The translations under genes and the position numbers were made by a program. A stretch of DNA of 64,000 nucleotides from assembly GCA_040791665.1 (NCBI GenBank), contig JBFNNX010000037.1:62001-126000 (forward strand), written 5' to 3'. Below are positions 44,390 to 53,636 of this stretch, piece after piece. Position 1 is the first letter of the stretch. Each line of letters starts with the position of its first letter. The notes beneath the pieces are model-generated. The model was not told the DNA's origin. It ran no database searches and saw only the letters and a program-made list of their open reading frames with translations. The DNA comes from Thiodiazotropha sp040791665 (GTDB lineage Bacteria > Pseudomonadota > Gammaproteobacteria > Chromatiales > Chromatiaceae).

Positions 44390-44869
44390 ATGACTGGAAG
44401 ATGCCAACCCTATCAGGCCGTATTGAACCTTCCGTTCGCACCGGTCGGCATCACCCTCTCCAAGGGCAGACTGAAATCTCTCGAATATTTGACCCGACCA
44501 CAGCACGAGTACCGCAATGGGGCTTCCGGGTTGAGTAACGTGATCGACGCGATTCAAGCCTATTTACAGGATCCAAAAAGAAAATTCGATCTGGAACTGA
44601 TACTCGACGGAACGCCATTTCAACGCCGTGTTTGGCAGGTGCTGCAGGAGATACCCTCCGGTTCAACAATGACCTACGGAGAGCTGGCAAGACAAATCGG
44701 CAGTGGCGCCAGGGCAGTGGGCAATGCCTGTCGCGCCAATCCCTGCCCATTGGTTGTGCCTTGTCACCGGGTTGTCGGTGTGACCGGCCTGGGTGGCTTT
44801 GCTGGTGAGAGAGGTGGCGAGAAGCTGGATATCAAACGCTGGCTGTTGAGGCATGAGGGCGTCATGTGA
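44390..44869 (+). CDS. ogt: methylated-DNA--protein-cysteine methyltransferase
   Basis: A 159-residue DNA-repair protein that removes alkyl groups from O6-alkylguanine or O4-alkylthymine by moving them to its own Cys125 in the PCHRVVG motif. The preceding SGARAVGNACRANPCPLVVP helix-turn-helix/recognition region is present, and the N-terminal domain is short. It overlaps the following xerD by 4 bases (GTGA), so both are probably on one transcript. The length is normal for the Ogt/MGMT family without the Ada domain. Confidence 0.93.
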   Translation: MTGRCQPYQAVLNLPFAPVGITLSKGRLKSLEYLTRPQHEYRNGASGLSNVIDAIQAYLQDPKRKFDLELILDGTPFQRRVWQVLQEIPSGSTMTYGELARQIGSGARAVGNACRANPCPLVVPCHRVVGVTGLGGFAGERGGEKLDIKRWLLRHEGVM

Positions 44870-45771
44870 AAGGGGATGGTGAGGACGGTACACTTATCGA
44901 ATCATTTTCAGATGCCCTGTGGATGGAGCGAGGTCTCAGTCGTAATACGCTTTCAGCGTATCAGTCCGATTTAGCCAAGGTTGCCGATTGGCTGCGCGAT
45001 AACCGGGGTTACGGACTGCTCCAGGCCAAACGGGCCGATCTGCAATCCTATTTGGCGGTGCTGGTAAAACAGGGCCGAAAGCCGCGCTCCACTGCGCGCC
45101 TGCTCTCCTGTATCAGGCAGTTCTATCAATTCGCTTTACGGGAAGGCTGGTTGAGTGCCGATCCCAGTGTTCGTATCGATTCCCCCAAGCTCGGCAGACC
45201 CTTACCAAAATCACTCTCCGAAGGCGAAGTCGAGGCACTGCTGAGGGCGCCGGATCTTGAGAATGCGGAGGGTATGCGGGACCGAACCATGCTGGAGGTG
45301 CTCTACGCATCGGGATTGCGGGTCTCCGAACTGGTTGATCTGCGACCGGAGCAGGTGAATCTGTCCCAGGGGGTAATGCGTATCGTCGGTAAAGGTGGTA
45401 AGGAACGGCTTGTACCGATGGGTGATGAAGCCCAGGGTTGGCTCGAACGCTTCTATTCCGGTGCTCGGATCGAGCTGCTGGGAGAGAAGGTCTGCTCACA
45501 TCTTTTTCCGACCCGACGTGGCCAGGGTATGACCAGGCAGGCATTCTGGTACCGGATCAAAAAGCATGCGGCAGGTGCGGGAATCAGTCATTCCATCTCG
45601 CCCCATACCTTACGGCATGCCTTTGCCACCCATCTATTGAACCATGGAGCCGATCTGCGCGTCGTGCAGCTGCTTTTGGGACACAGCGATTTGTCCACCA
45701 CTCAGATCTATACCCATGTGGCGCGGGAGCGTCTGAAACAACTGCACGCAACCCACCATCCTCGGGGCTGA
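44866..45771 (+). CDS. xerD: tyrosine recombinase XerD
   Basis: A 301-residue site-specific recombinase that resolves chromosome dimers at dif with XerC. The start is GTG 44866, overlapping the ogt stop. The N-terminal SAM-like domain (about residues 5-95) has the TARLLSCIRQFYQFALREGW segment. The catalytic residues are Arg in YASGLRVSEL, Lys in GKGGKERLVP, His-x-x-Arg in SPHTLRHAFATHLL, His in LLGHSD and Tyr in QIYTHV. The length and features match XerD rather than a phage integrase, and no att sites flank it. Its upstream link to ogt is unusual. Confidence 0.92.
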   Translation: MKGDGEDGTLIESFSDALWMERGLSRNTLSAYQSDLAKVADWLRDNRGYGLLQAKRADLQSYLAVLVKQGRKPRSTARLLSCIRQFYQFALREGWLSADPSVRIDSPKLGRPLPKSLSEGEVEALLRAPDLENAEGMRDRTMLEVLYASGLRVSELVDLRPEQVNLSQGVMRIVGKGGKERLVPMGDEAQGWLERFYSGARIELLGEKVCSHLFPTRRGQGMTRQAFWYRIKKHAAGAGISHSISPHTLRHAFATHLLNHGADLRVVQLLLGHSDLSTTQIYTHVARERLKQLHATHHPRG

Positions 45772-45858
45772 TTCGTCACAGAACCGGCAGCAACGCATGT
45801 GAGTGGGGCCAGGTTATGGTAGAGTCCCCTCCCAGCGTTAAACCGATCAGGAGTCAAT

Positions 45859-46341
45859 ATGCCATCGTTCGATATCGTCTCTGAAGTGGATCTGCAGGAG
45901 GTCAGAAATGCAGTCGATCAGGCCAACCGGGAGATAGGGACACGATTTGACTTCAAAGGCGTGGATGCTGCTTACGAGCAGAACGAGAACGAGATCCTAT
46001 TACGTGCCGAGCAGGAGTTCCAGCTCAATCAGATGATGGATATTCTGCGCCAAAAACTGGTCAAACGTAAGGTTGATATCGCCGCTATGCACATTGAAGA
46101 TGCCGAGACTGGTCTGCATGCCGCTCGACAGCGGGTGGTCATTAAACAGGGTATCGAGAGCGATGTGGCGAAAAAGATGGTCAAGCAGATCAAGGGCAGC
46201 AAACTGAAGGTACAGGCCCAGATCCAGGGCGAGCAGATCCGTGTGACAGGGAAGAAGCGAGACGATCTGCAACAGACCATCGCGCTTATTCGGGATGCCG
46301 ACTACGGACTTCCCCTGCAATTTCAAAATTTTCGGGACTAA
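45859..46341 (+). CDS. yajQ: YajQ-family nucleotide-binding protein
   Basis: A 160-residue protein matching YajQ along its whole length: start MPSFDIVSEVD, VRNAVDQANREIGTRFDFKG, IKGSKLKVQAQIQGEQIRVTGKKRDDLQ and end DYGLPLQFQNFRD. YajQ proteins bind tRNA or GTP in E. coli, and cyclic-di-GMP in Xanthomonas, where they modulate a transcription factor. It is followed 6 bases later by dsbC, suggesting one transcript. It lies with PilZ and other signalling genes within 3.5 kb. Confidence 0.94.
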   Translation: MPSFDIVSEVDLQEVRNAVDQANREIGTRFDFKGVDAAYEQNENEILLRAEQEFQLNQMMDILRQKLVKRKVDIAAMHIEDAETGLHAARQRVVIKQGIESDVAKKMVKQIKGSKLKVQAQIQGEQIRVTGKKRDDLQQTIALIRDADYGLPLQFQNFRD

Positions 46342-46347
46342 TCATCT

Positions 46348-47121
46348 ATGAAACAAAACTATCAAGTTGCCCTGCGCAGGAGCGTTACGATACTGCCGCT
46401 AGTTACCCTGTTCCTGACCGGACCCGTAATGGCAGAACCTAGCAAGCAAAACGCTGAAATCCGGAAGGTGCGCGATGGGGTCAACAAAATACTCAAGCGG
46501 GGCAATATCACCAGTGTTGCGCCTTCCAAGATCAATGGCCTGTACGAGGTCATGGTGGGTCCGCAGCTCTATTATGTATCCGGGGACGGCAGGTATCTGT
46601 TGAGTGGCAACATGTACGATATCGAAACCCGGGAGGATTTGACCACGCCGAAGGTTTCCCATGCCAAAGCCGAAGCGATCGAGGCGGTGGGTGAAGCCAA
46701 CATGGTAATCTTCGCGCCGCAAAAGACCAAACACACTGTCACCATATTCACCGATATCGATTGTGGCTATTGCCAGAAGCTCCATAGTGAAATCGACGAT
46801 TACACTGATTTGGGCATCAGTGTGCGCTACCTGATGTTCCCCAGGGCCGGCATAGGCAGTGAATCCTTCGACAAGGCGGTAACCGTCTTGTGTTCCGATG
46901 ACCGCAACGATGCCATGACCCGTTCCAAGGCAGGTGAAAAGCTGGCTAAGAAAGAGTGCGACAATCCCGTCGAACAGCACTGGGCACTCGGCAAGAGCCT
47001 GGGAGTGAACGGGACACCGGCCATATTCCTGGAAAGCGGAGATATGCTACCCGGCTATATCCCCGCACAACGCCTGAGTACTATTTTACAGGAGTTGGAG
47101 AAGAATCAGTCTCGGAAGTGA
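46348..47121 (+). CDS. dsbC: thiol:disulfide interchange protein DsbC
   Basis: A 257-residue periplasmic protein with a signal peptide (hydrophobic VTILPLVTLFLTG, cleavage near VMA). The N-terminal dimerisation domain (about residues 30-110, with MYDIETREDLT) and a thioredoxin-fold domain with C139-G-Y-C142 follow. The cis-Pro loop GVNGTPAIFL is present. It isomerises wrong disulfides and is kept reduced by DsbD. It is 6 bases downstream of yajQ. The length and motif agree with DsbC rather than DsbG. Confidence 0.93.
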   Translation: MKQNYQVALRRSVTILPLVTLFLTGPVMAEPSKQNAEIRKVRDGVNKILKRGNITSVAPSKINGLYEVMVGPQLYYVSGDGRYLLSGNMYDIETREDLTTPKVSHAKAEAIEAVGEANMVIFAPQKTKHTVTIFTDIDCGYCQKLHSEIDDYTDLGISVRYLMFPRAGIGSESFDKAVTVLCSDDRNDAMTRSKAGEKLAKKECDNPVEQHWALGKSLGVNGTPAIFLESGDMLPGYIPAQRLSTILQELEKNQSRK

Positions 47122-47214
47122 TGATAAAAGCTGTTGTTTCTCAATTCGTTTCGGGAATCGATCCGCAATGTAAGTTAATCTTAGGGCCTGTATCGCTACA
47201 CTTCAGGAGTCAGC

Positions 47215-47961
47215 TTGAAATTTGACGTGGCAATGCGTACCGACAAAGGGGTGGTACGGGAGCAGAATGAGGATGCTATCGGCGGAGACCCTGAAGCCGG
47301 GCTTTTAATACTCGCGGACGGTATGGGAGGCGCCAATGCCGGTGAGATCGCCAGCAGCTTGACGGTCGAGATGCTGACGAGCCAGTTGATCAGTGCCGGT
47401 GAAGCCGGTGATACAGAATCAGGGAGGGAACGTCTGCTAAATGCCATACAGGATGTGAATCAGGCAATACAAGAGCTCTCGCAGCAGGTGCCGGAATATC
47501 AGGGGATGGGAACGACCTTGGTGGTCGGGCTATTCGCTGAGCACAGCCTGCTTTACGCCCATGTAGGCGATTCAAGGCTCTATCGCCTGCGGGCAGGTGT
47601 ATTCGAGCAACTGACCACAGACCATACAATGATCCAGGAGATGGTCAATCTTGGGGATTTTGCTAGCATTGAACAGGCACTCATGGCAGGTGTGCCGACC
47701 AATGTTTTGTCACGGGCCATCGGTTCGGAAGCGATTGTAGATATCGACCTGAACGAGGCGGAGATCGATCTGGGTGATCTCTATCTCATCTGCTCCGATG
47801 GTCTCACAGGTATGGTGACGGATGACGAAATCCAAAGTATCCTAGAAAATGCAAACCTCGATCTCATGCAACAGGCTGATGAACTTATCGATTTTGCATG
47901 CAGGATGGGTGGTATGGACAACATTTCTGTTATCCTGGTTCGCACCGTAGCGAGCGAATAG
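47215..47961 (+). CDS. PP2C-type Ser/Thr protein phosphatase
   Basis: A 248-residue PPM/PP2C phosphatase. It uses a TTG start with CAGGAG 8 bases before. The metal-binding and catalytic motifs are in order: RTDKGVVREQNEDA, LADGMGGANAGEIAS, AHVGDSRLYRL, LICSDGLTGMV and GGMDNISVILV. Manganese- or magnesium-dependent removal of phosphate from Ser/Thr is expected. An FHA-domain gene follows 65 bases later. PP2C and FHA genes commonly accompany an Hanks-type kinase; none is present in the window. Confidence 0.92.
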   Translation: MKFDVAMRTDKGVVREQNEDAIGGDPEAGLLILADGMGGANAGEIASSLTVEMLTSQLISAGEAGDTESGRERLLNAIQDVNQAIQELSQQVPEYQGMGTTLVVGLFAEHSLLYAHVGDSRLYRLRAGVFEQLTTDHTMIQEMVNLGDFASIEQALMAGVPTNVLSRAIGSEAIVDIDLNEAEIDLGDLYLICSDGLTGMVTDDEIQSILENANLDLMQQADELIDFACRMGGMDNISVILVRTVASE

Positions 47962-48026
47962 TGAGTCAAGTTAACCTGAATCTCTTGGTTCGGGTTTAAG
48001 AATAAGGTACCTGGGTAGATAGCTAT

Positions 48027-48755
48027 ATGGACAAACTCGTTGTTATGGGTGATGAAGAGTCACCGCAAGAGTTTCCGCTTTTCGGCAAACGCATGCTGAT
48101 CGGACGTGACGAGAGCTGCGATGTTTGCCTTAAGGATCGTTCAGTCAGCCGCCACCATGCCACTCTGTTAAAAGTCTTCAGAGGATATTCCATTGAGGAT
48201 GAACAGAGCACCAATGGCACTCGAGTAAATGGCAACACGGTAACAAAGCGTTTTTTGAAACATGGGGATCTGATCGAGGTTGGTAAATACCATCTACGCT
48301 TCATCGCTGAAGTGCCACCTCAAGACATGGATGATCCCGATCGGACAGTGGTATTGCGTCCGCGTGAACCCAAATCTACTCAGCCACCAGTTATGGACGT
48401 TACGGGAACCCCACCGGCCAGTGCGGAATCGGTTTCGCAGCATGCCGCGCCATCTCCACAAGCCGCCACGCAACCGGATACCGAGACGCAGGTCGAGGAT
48501 CGGCCCAGGGTCCGTTTCCTTGATGGTGAAAATAAGGGTGAGGTGAAAGTGGTCGATAGGGCCTTTTTCAGTGTAGGAAACCCGGGCGGGGATCTGGTTC
48601 TGATAAATCAGCGTCATTCAGGTTTTTTCCTGCTCAAAGTGGGTGGCGACAAACCGCCGATGATCAATGGCGAACCCATCAAAGCGGGTGGAGTGGAACT
48701 GCACGACGGTGACCGCATCGATCTGGGGGATCTGTCACTGGAATTTCTCAATTAG
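48027..48755 (+). CDS. FHA-domain protein with two FHA-like parts
   Basis: A 242-residue soluble protein. The N-terminal FHA domain (residues about 10-95) has the classic GRDESCDVCLKDRSVSRHHA and DEQSTNGTRVNG features for phosphothreonine binding. A Pro/Ala-rich linker (about 110-165) follows. A second, degenerate FHA-like part (about 170-242: FSVGNPGGDLVLINQRHSGFFL and NGEPIKAGGVELHDGDRIDLG) lacks the SRHH pair. It most likely serves as an adaptor for the PP2C phosphatase gene just upstream. No cognate kinase is adjacent. Confidence 0.88.
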   Translation: MDKLVVMGDEESPQEFPLFGKRMLIGRDESCDVCLKDRSVSRHHATLLKVFRGYSIEDEQSTNGTRVNGNTVTKRFLKHGDLIEVGKYHLRFIAEVPPQDMDDPDRTVVLRPREPKSTQPPVMDVTGTPPASAESVSQHAAPSPQAATQPDTETQVEDRPRVRFLDGENKGEVKVVDRAFFSVGNPGGDLVLINQRHSGFFLLKVGGDKPPMINGEPIKAGGVELHDGDRIDLGDLSLEFLN

Positions 48756-48809
48756 AGAAGCTCAGATACATACCATCCACGGCAGGGTGCAGCCTTGTCG
48801 TACAACTGG

Positions 48810-49250
48810 CTATAGTGCACGATTGGCGTGCTTGTAATTGCTGTTCAATAGTGAGGTCAGCCTCATGCAGGCAGCGAAGTTGGCGGTATCCTCAAGAATA
48901 CCGTGCATGATCACACCCTCCAGCAGATCTTTGCCATCCCACTTCGGATGTATCAAGTCGGACAGGAATTGACTCTCCCGGGGTTCCAGCCGATCGAAGA
49001 CGAGCCCGCAACCCGGGGTACCGACTCGGATGACTTTTGCTGAAAACTGCCGGCTTTCCCCTTGCCCAGGCCTTTTAATGGAAACCAGGTAGCTGTCATT
49101 GACCTTGGCTGTGGCCAGAGAGGTAACGAAGAAGCCCGATTCGCTGAGGTCCTTGATTGTTCTCACCTGTTCGACACCCCCGGTTTTGGATGCGAGTATC
49201 GCTTGAATCGATGTTTTTGTTCTTGGGCTTCTGCGAGCGTCCATTGTCAT
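48810..49250 (-). CDS. PilZ-domain protein
   Basis: A 146-residue protein with c-di-GMP-binding motifs: RRSPR near the N-terminus (RxxxR) and DLSESGFFV (D/NxSxxG) near residue 35. The PilZ barrel reaches to about residue 95, then a helical tail follows (LLNSNYKHANRAL). It probably binds cyclic-di-GMP and regulates motility or surface functions. It converges on the FHA gene. The tail of about 40 residues has no known family and could be a partner-binding segment. Confidence 0.85.
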   Translation of the reverse strand: MTMDARRSPRTKTSIQAILASKTGGVEQVRTIKDLSESGFFVTSLATAKVNDSYLVSIKRPGQGESRQFSAKVIRVGTPGCGLVFDRLEPRESQFLSDLIHPKWDGKDLLEGVIMHGILEDTANFAACMRLTSLLNSNYKHANRAL

Positions 49251-49361
49251 GCCCCTGTAATAATCAAGTCACATTTTAATGTAGGCAGGCGCTCTTTCGC
49301 TTTGTATGAGGAATAATACCAAGGCTGATCAGGGTTTTACCGAATGCTCAGGGGATAGGGT

Positions 49362-49571
49362 TCAATCCTTGAGTCGAAAGCCGATATTGATGGTGACCTG
49401 CCAATGGGCTACCTGTCCGTTATCGATGTGACCGCGGGTCTCCACGACCTCAAACCAGTTCATGTTGTCGAGGGTCTCTCCGGCGCGCGCAATGGCATTG
49501 CGAATGGCATCGTCGCTGCTGGTTTGAGATGAACCCACCAGCTGGATCTTCTTGTAGACGTGATCGCTCAT
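49362..49571 (-). CDS. dodecin family flavin-binding protein
   Basis: A 69-residue protein with the dodecin pattern: KKIQLVGSSQTSSDDAIRNAI, then MNWFEVVETRGHIDNGQVAHWQVTINIGF. Dodecins form 12-mers that store or buffer flavins or CoA. The Trp in MNWFEV corresponds to the stacking Trp of the binding site. It has a strong GGAGG ribosome-binding site. A family D repeat fills its upstream region to the mutS stop. Confidence 0.93.
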   Translation of the reverse strand: MSDHVYKKIQLVGSSQTSSDDAIRNAIARAGETLDNMNWFEVVETRGHIDNGQVAHWQVTINIGFRLKD

Positions 49572-49586
49572 GATAAAAAACCTCCG

Positions 49587-49730
49587 GTTTTTTTAATCTT
49601 GAATTTCAAATGTTGAATTATGAATGGATGTATGTGCATTGCACACAGTTTTATGATTACTCACTGAAAACTTTCGGGACCCGATAGTAAAATATTCCGC
49701 GAGCGAAGCGAGCACGGCAATTCAAAATCA
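49587..49730. repeat. AT-rich repeat, family D copy 2
   Basis: The region has the T7-AATCTTGAAT start, a TGTTGAAT unit, a GTGCATTGCAC hairpin and a GCGAGCGAAGCGAGCACGGC segment, ending in AATTCAAAATCA. The order mirrors 28291-28410 (T7-AATTTTGAA, TGTTGAAT, GTGCGCAC..., GCGAG...CTCGGCC, AATTCAAAAT). It lies between the mutS stop and the dodecin gene. Confidence 0.5.
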
Positions 49731-52301
49731 CTCTTCAAGTTTTTGCTTCAACAGATACAAGGCTTCCAACGCCTCTCTTGGGGTCAGCTCATCGGGATCG
49801 ATTTCATGCAGCTGCCGTTCAACCGCGGACTCTTCCGTGCAGGCCGGTTCTGTGTCGAACAGGGGCAACTGACTCTGTTGCTGTTCCGCATGGCGCTGGG
49901 CGCTGGCCTCCAGCTCCAGCAGGCGCTGGCGTGCCCTGCGGATCACTGGCTTCGGCACCCCGGCAAGGGTGGCTACCTGGAGGCCGTAGCTCTGGTTGGC
50001 CGGTCCCTCCCGCACCGCGTGCAGAAAGACGATGGAGTCGCCGTGCTCTACCGCGTCCAGGTGCAGATTGCCGATACCCGGATACTCTTCCGGCAGGGTG
50101 GTGAGTTCGAAATAGTGGGTGGCGAAGAGGGTGTAGGCCTTGAGGCAGGTGGCCAGCTCCACGGCGCAGGACCAGGCCAGGGAGAGCCCGTCGAAGGTGG
50201 ATGTGCCGCGGCCGATCTCATCCATCAACACCAGGCTCTGTGCGGTGGCATTGTGCAAAATGTTGGCGGTCTCTTCCATCTCCACCATGAAGGTGGAGCG
50301 TCCCCCGGCCAGATCGTCGGAGGCGCCGATGCGGGAGAAGATGCGGTCGATGGGTCCGATCCGTGCCGCGGCGGCGGGCACGAAGCTGCCGCTGTAGGCG
50401 AGCAGCACAATGAGGGCTATCTGACGCATGAAGGTCGATTTGCCGCCCATGTTGGGTCCGGTGATGATCAGCATACGCTGCCGGTCGTCGAAGGTGACGC
50501 TGTTGGCGACAAATGGTTCGCTGCTGACCTGTTCCACCACCGGGTGGCGTCCGTCAGTGATCTCCAGTCCAGGCTCTTCCACCATGAGAGGAGAGACCAG
50601 ATTGAGACTCTGAGCCCGCTCCGCCAGGTTGCAGAGCACATCCAGCTGGGCCAATCCCTCGGCACACTGCTGCAGAGGCGCCAGCTCGTCGCAGAGCTGA
50701 TCAAGCAGTTGTTCGTAGAGATATTTCTCCCTTGCCAGGGCGCGTTCCCTGGCGCTCAATACCTGATCCTCGAATTTCTTCAACTCCGGTGTGATGAAGC
50801 GCTCCGCACCCTTCAGTGTCTGACGGCGGATATAGTCTTGCGGTGCCTTGTCGGATTGTGCACGGCTGATCTCGATGTAGTAGCCATGGACCCTGTTGTA
50901 GCTCACCTTGAGTGTGGATATGCCGGTGCGCTCACGCTCGCGGCTCTCCAGATCGAGCAGGAACCGGTCGGCGTTTTGGGAGAGGGCGCGCAGCTCATCC
51001 AGTTCCGCGTCATAACCCTTGGCGATGACACCACCGTCGCGGATCAACATCGGCGGCTGTTCTATGATGGCCCCTTGCAGTAACCGGTGTAGCGTCGGGT
51101 GTTCGCCGATCTGTTGTGACAGGGTGGGGGAGAGCGGGCTGTCGAGCTGGGTCAACGGAGGCTGCAGCTGCGGCAGGGCGCCAAGGGCCTCCCGCAGGGT
51201 GGCCAGATCCCGGGGGCGGGCACTCTTCAATGCCACCCGGGCGAGGATGCGTTCGATGTCGCCGATACCCTGCAGGATCTCCCGCAGCTCGCTGTAGAGG
51301 CGGGAGGCCAGCAGGGCCTCGATGGTGGAATGACGCTGGGCCACCGCCTCCCTTTGCCGCAACGGCTGACTGATCCAGCGCCGCAACATGCGGCTGCCCA
51401 TGGCGGTCACAGTGCGATCCATGATTCCCGCTAGGGTGTGTTGCGGTTGGTTTGAGAGGGAGTGGAGCAGCTCCAGATTGCGCCGGGTCGCGGCATCGAT
51501 GATCACGCTCTGCTCCCGCTGCTCCACCCGCATACCGCGGATATGGGGCAGGGCGCCGAACTGTGTCTCCTCCACATACTGCATCAGACAACCGGCGGCG
51601 GCAATGGCAAGGGGCTGGTCCTGACAGCCGAAACCACCCAGGTCTCGGGTACCGAACTGCTTGCTCAACAGCCTCTCCGCAGAGTCGAGATCGTAGTGCC
51701 AGGCGGGGCGCCGGGTCACACCCTTGAGCAATGCAAGTTCCTCGGGAAGTGTGGAGTCCTCATCGAGCAGGATCTCTGCCGGGCTGAGACGTTCCAGTTC
51801 GCCGCTCAGGGCCTCCGGACCGCTAAGTTGCTGAATGGTAAACCGGCCACTGGCCAGATCCAGGGCTGCCAGGCCATAGCCCTCGTCTTCGTTGATGGCG
51901 ACCAGCAGATTTTCCCGCCGCTCCTCAAGCAGCGCCTCGTCAGTGAGGGTGCCGGGGGTGACGATACGCACCACCTTGCGCTCCACCGGCCCCTTGCTGG
52001 CGGTGGGATCGCCGATCTGTTCGCAGATCGCCACCGACTCCCCCTGTTTCACCAGGCGTGCCAGGTAGCTTTCGGCGGCATGGTAGGGGACACCCGCCAT
52101 CGGGATCGGTTTGCCCGCCGACTGGCCCCGCTTTGTGAGGGTGATGTCGAGCAGCCGCGCCGCCTTCTCCGCATCGGCAAAGAAGAGTTCGTAGAAATCC
52201 CCCATGCGATAGAACACCAGCATATCGGGATGCTCCCCCTTGATGCGCAGATACTGCTGCATCATGGGGGTGTGCTGGGGCGATTTTACTGCTTTGGCCA
52301 T
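49728..52301 (-). CDS. mutS: DNA mismatch repair protein MutS
   Basis: An 857-residue mismatch-recognition ATPase. The N-terminal FYRMGDFYELF mismatch-binding Phe-x-Glu motif lies at about residues 30-40, and Walker A GPNMGGKSTFMRQ at about 620. LLMDEIGRGTSTFDG (signature/Walker B) and the TLFATHYFELT switch region follow, with the C-terminal clamp last. The length is typical of bacterial MutS. It is followed by the cupin gene on the same strand 12 bases upstream of its start (cupin precedes mutS in transcription order). Confidence 0.97.
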   Translation of the reverse strand: MAKAVKSPQHTPMMQQYLRIKGEHPDMLVFYRMGDFYELFFADAEKAARLLDITLTKRGQSAGKPIPMAGVPYHAAESYLARLVKQGESVAICEQIGDPTASKGPVERKVVRIVTPGTLTDEALLEERRENLLVAINEDEGYGLAALDLASGRFTIQQLSGPEALSGELERLSPAEILLDEDSTLPEELALLKGVTRRPAWHYDLDSAERLLSKQFGTRDLGGFGCQDQPLAIAAAGCLMQYVEETQFGALPHIRGMRVEQREQSVIIDAATRRNLELLHSLSNQPQHTLAGIMDRTVTAMGSRMLRRWISQPLRQREAVAQRHSTIEALLASRLYSELREILQGIGDIERILARVALKSARPRDLATLREALGALPQLQPPLTQLDSPLSPTLSQQIGEHPTLHRLLQGAIIEQPPMLIRDGGVIAKGYDAELDELRALSQNADRFLLDLESRERERTGISTLKVSYNRVHGYYIEISRAQSDKAPQDYIRRQTLKGAERFITPELKKFEDQVLSARERALAREKYLYEQLLDQLCDELAPLQQCAEGLAQLDVLCNLAERAQSLNLVSPLMVEEPGLEITDGRHPVVEQVSSEPFVANSVTFDDRQRMLIITGPNMGGKSTFMRQIALIVLLAYSGSFVPAAAARIGPIDRIFSRIGASDDLAGGRSTFMVEMEETANILHNATAQSLVLMDEIGRGTSTFDGLSLAWSCAVELATCLKAYTLFATHYFELTTLPEEYPGIGNLHLDAVEHGDSIVFLHAVREGPANQSYGLQVATLAGVPKPVIRRARQRLLELEASAQRHAEQQQSQLPLFDTEPACTEESAVERQLHEIDPDELTPREALEALYLLKQKLEE

Positions 52302-52313
52302 CGGATAGGGCGG

Positions 52314-52595
52314 CTACTCGAAGGTGTAGTGCTTTTCCACGTCTTTGAGAATATCCCAGGTACACTTCATCCCGGCCGGGAAGGTCACCAGGTCGCCCCG
52401 TCCGAACTCCTGGGGTTCGCCTCCCTCAGGGGTGACGATCACCTTGCCGCGCAGGAAATAGCAGGTCTCGGTCTGGTCGTACTCCCAGTCGAACTTGGAG
52501 ACCTCCTTGTTCCAGATAGGCCAGTCATAGACCCCCTGGATCTCCAGCTTCATGGCGGAGGGACGGTGCTCGCAGAGAATTTTCAGTTCAGTCAT
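52314..52595 (-). CDS. small cupin-domain protein (cupin_3/DUF861-like)
   Basis: A 93-residue single-domain cupin with the beta-barrel pattern: YDWPIWNKEVSKFDWEYDQTETCYFLRGKVIV and FGRGDLVTFPAGMKCTWDI. Members of this group are often described as ureidoglycolate-like or EutQ-like cupins without known substrate. Metal ligands are incomplete, as often seen in this subgroup. It precedes mutS by 12 bases and probably shares its transcript. Confidence 0.82.
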   Translation of the reverse strand: MTELKILCEHRPSAMKLEIQGVYDWPIWNKEVSKFDWEYDQTETCYFLRGKVIVTPEGGEPQEFGRGDLVTFPAGMKCTWDILKDVEKHYTFE

Positions 52596-52740
52596 GTTGT
52601 CCGTTTCGTTCTGGCGTTGATGGGTAGGCCTACACCTGGGCGCGGCCGTGAATCAGACGGCAGAGTTTACCCCGAATGGGGGGAGGAGGTTAACCCTGGG
52701 TGCGGCTTGCTGCATCGTTCGCCTACAAATCAATCGAGCT

Positions 52741-52770
52741 CTCGTTCCCACACTCTAGCGTGGGAACGAG
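52741..52770. repeat. CTCGTTCCCAC palindrome
   Basis: CTCGTTCCCAC, then a short loop, then GTGGGAACGAG: a perfect 11-base-arm inverted repeat at 52741-52770, downstream of the SEC-C gene on the minus strand. I recognise this palindrome as one repeated widely in proteobacterial genomes. It may form a strong hairpin. An imperfect GGTGCGGCTTGCTGCATC relative of the other palindromes lies at 52699-52716. Confidence 0.6.
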
Positions 52771-52799
52771 GAGGTATGGGATACGGTAGTACGCTCAGA

Positions 52800-53498
<699 letters not shown>

Positions 53499-53610
53499 GG
53501 TCTTTAGGCCGCCGTTGTTTTGCTGGTCATACCGGTATTCTAGAGAACATGGATGGTTCTGCTCAACCTCTCCCTGATCGGGTTTTAGCGCTGAAGCGAG
53601 AGCAATACCT

Positions 53611-53630
53611 CGGTGCGGCAAGCCGCACCG
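53611..53630. terminator. perfect GC-rich palindrome after the glycosyltransferase gene
   Basis: CGGTGCGGC-AA-GCCGCACCG, nine-base perfect arms, lies 6 bases beyond the glycosyltransferase stop in its reading direction. It matches the hairpin inside repeat element A at 4248-4265. There is no T-run, so it may be a rho-linked or repeat-type transcript end rather than a classical terminator. Confidence 0.5.
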
Positions 53631-53636
53631 TCATTG

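Noticed and set aside
44866..45771. XerD-like recombinase as a mobile-element integrase
   Set aside because: Sequence, length and lack of flanking att sites match the housekeeping XerD.
49743..51083. Long plus-strand frame opposite mutS
   Set aside because: It is the antisense shadow of mutS; no recognisable protein features.
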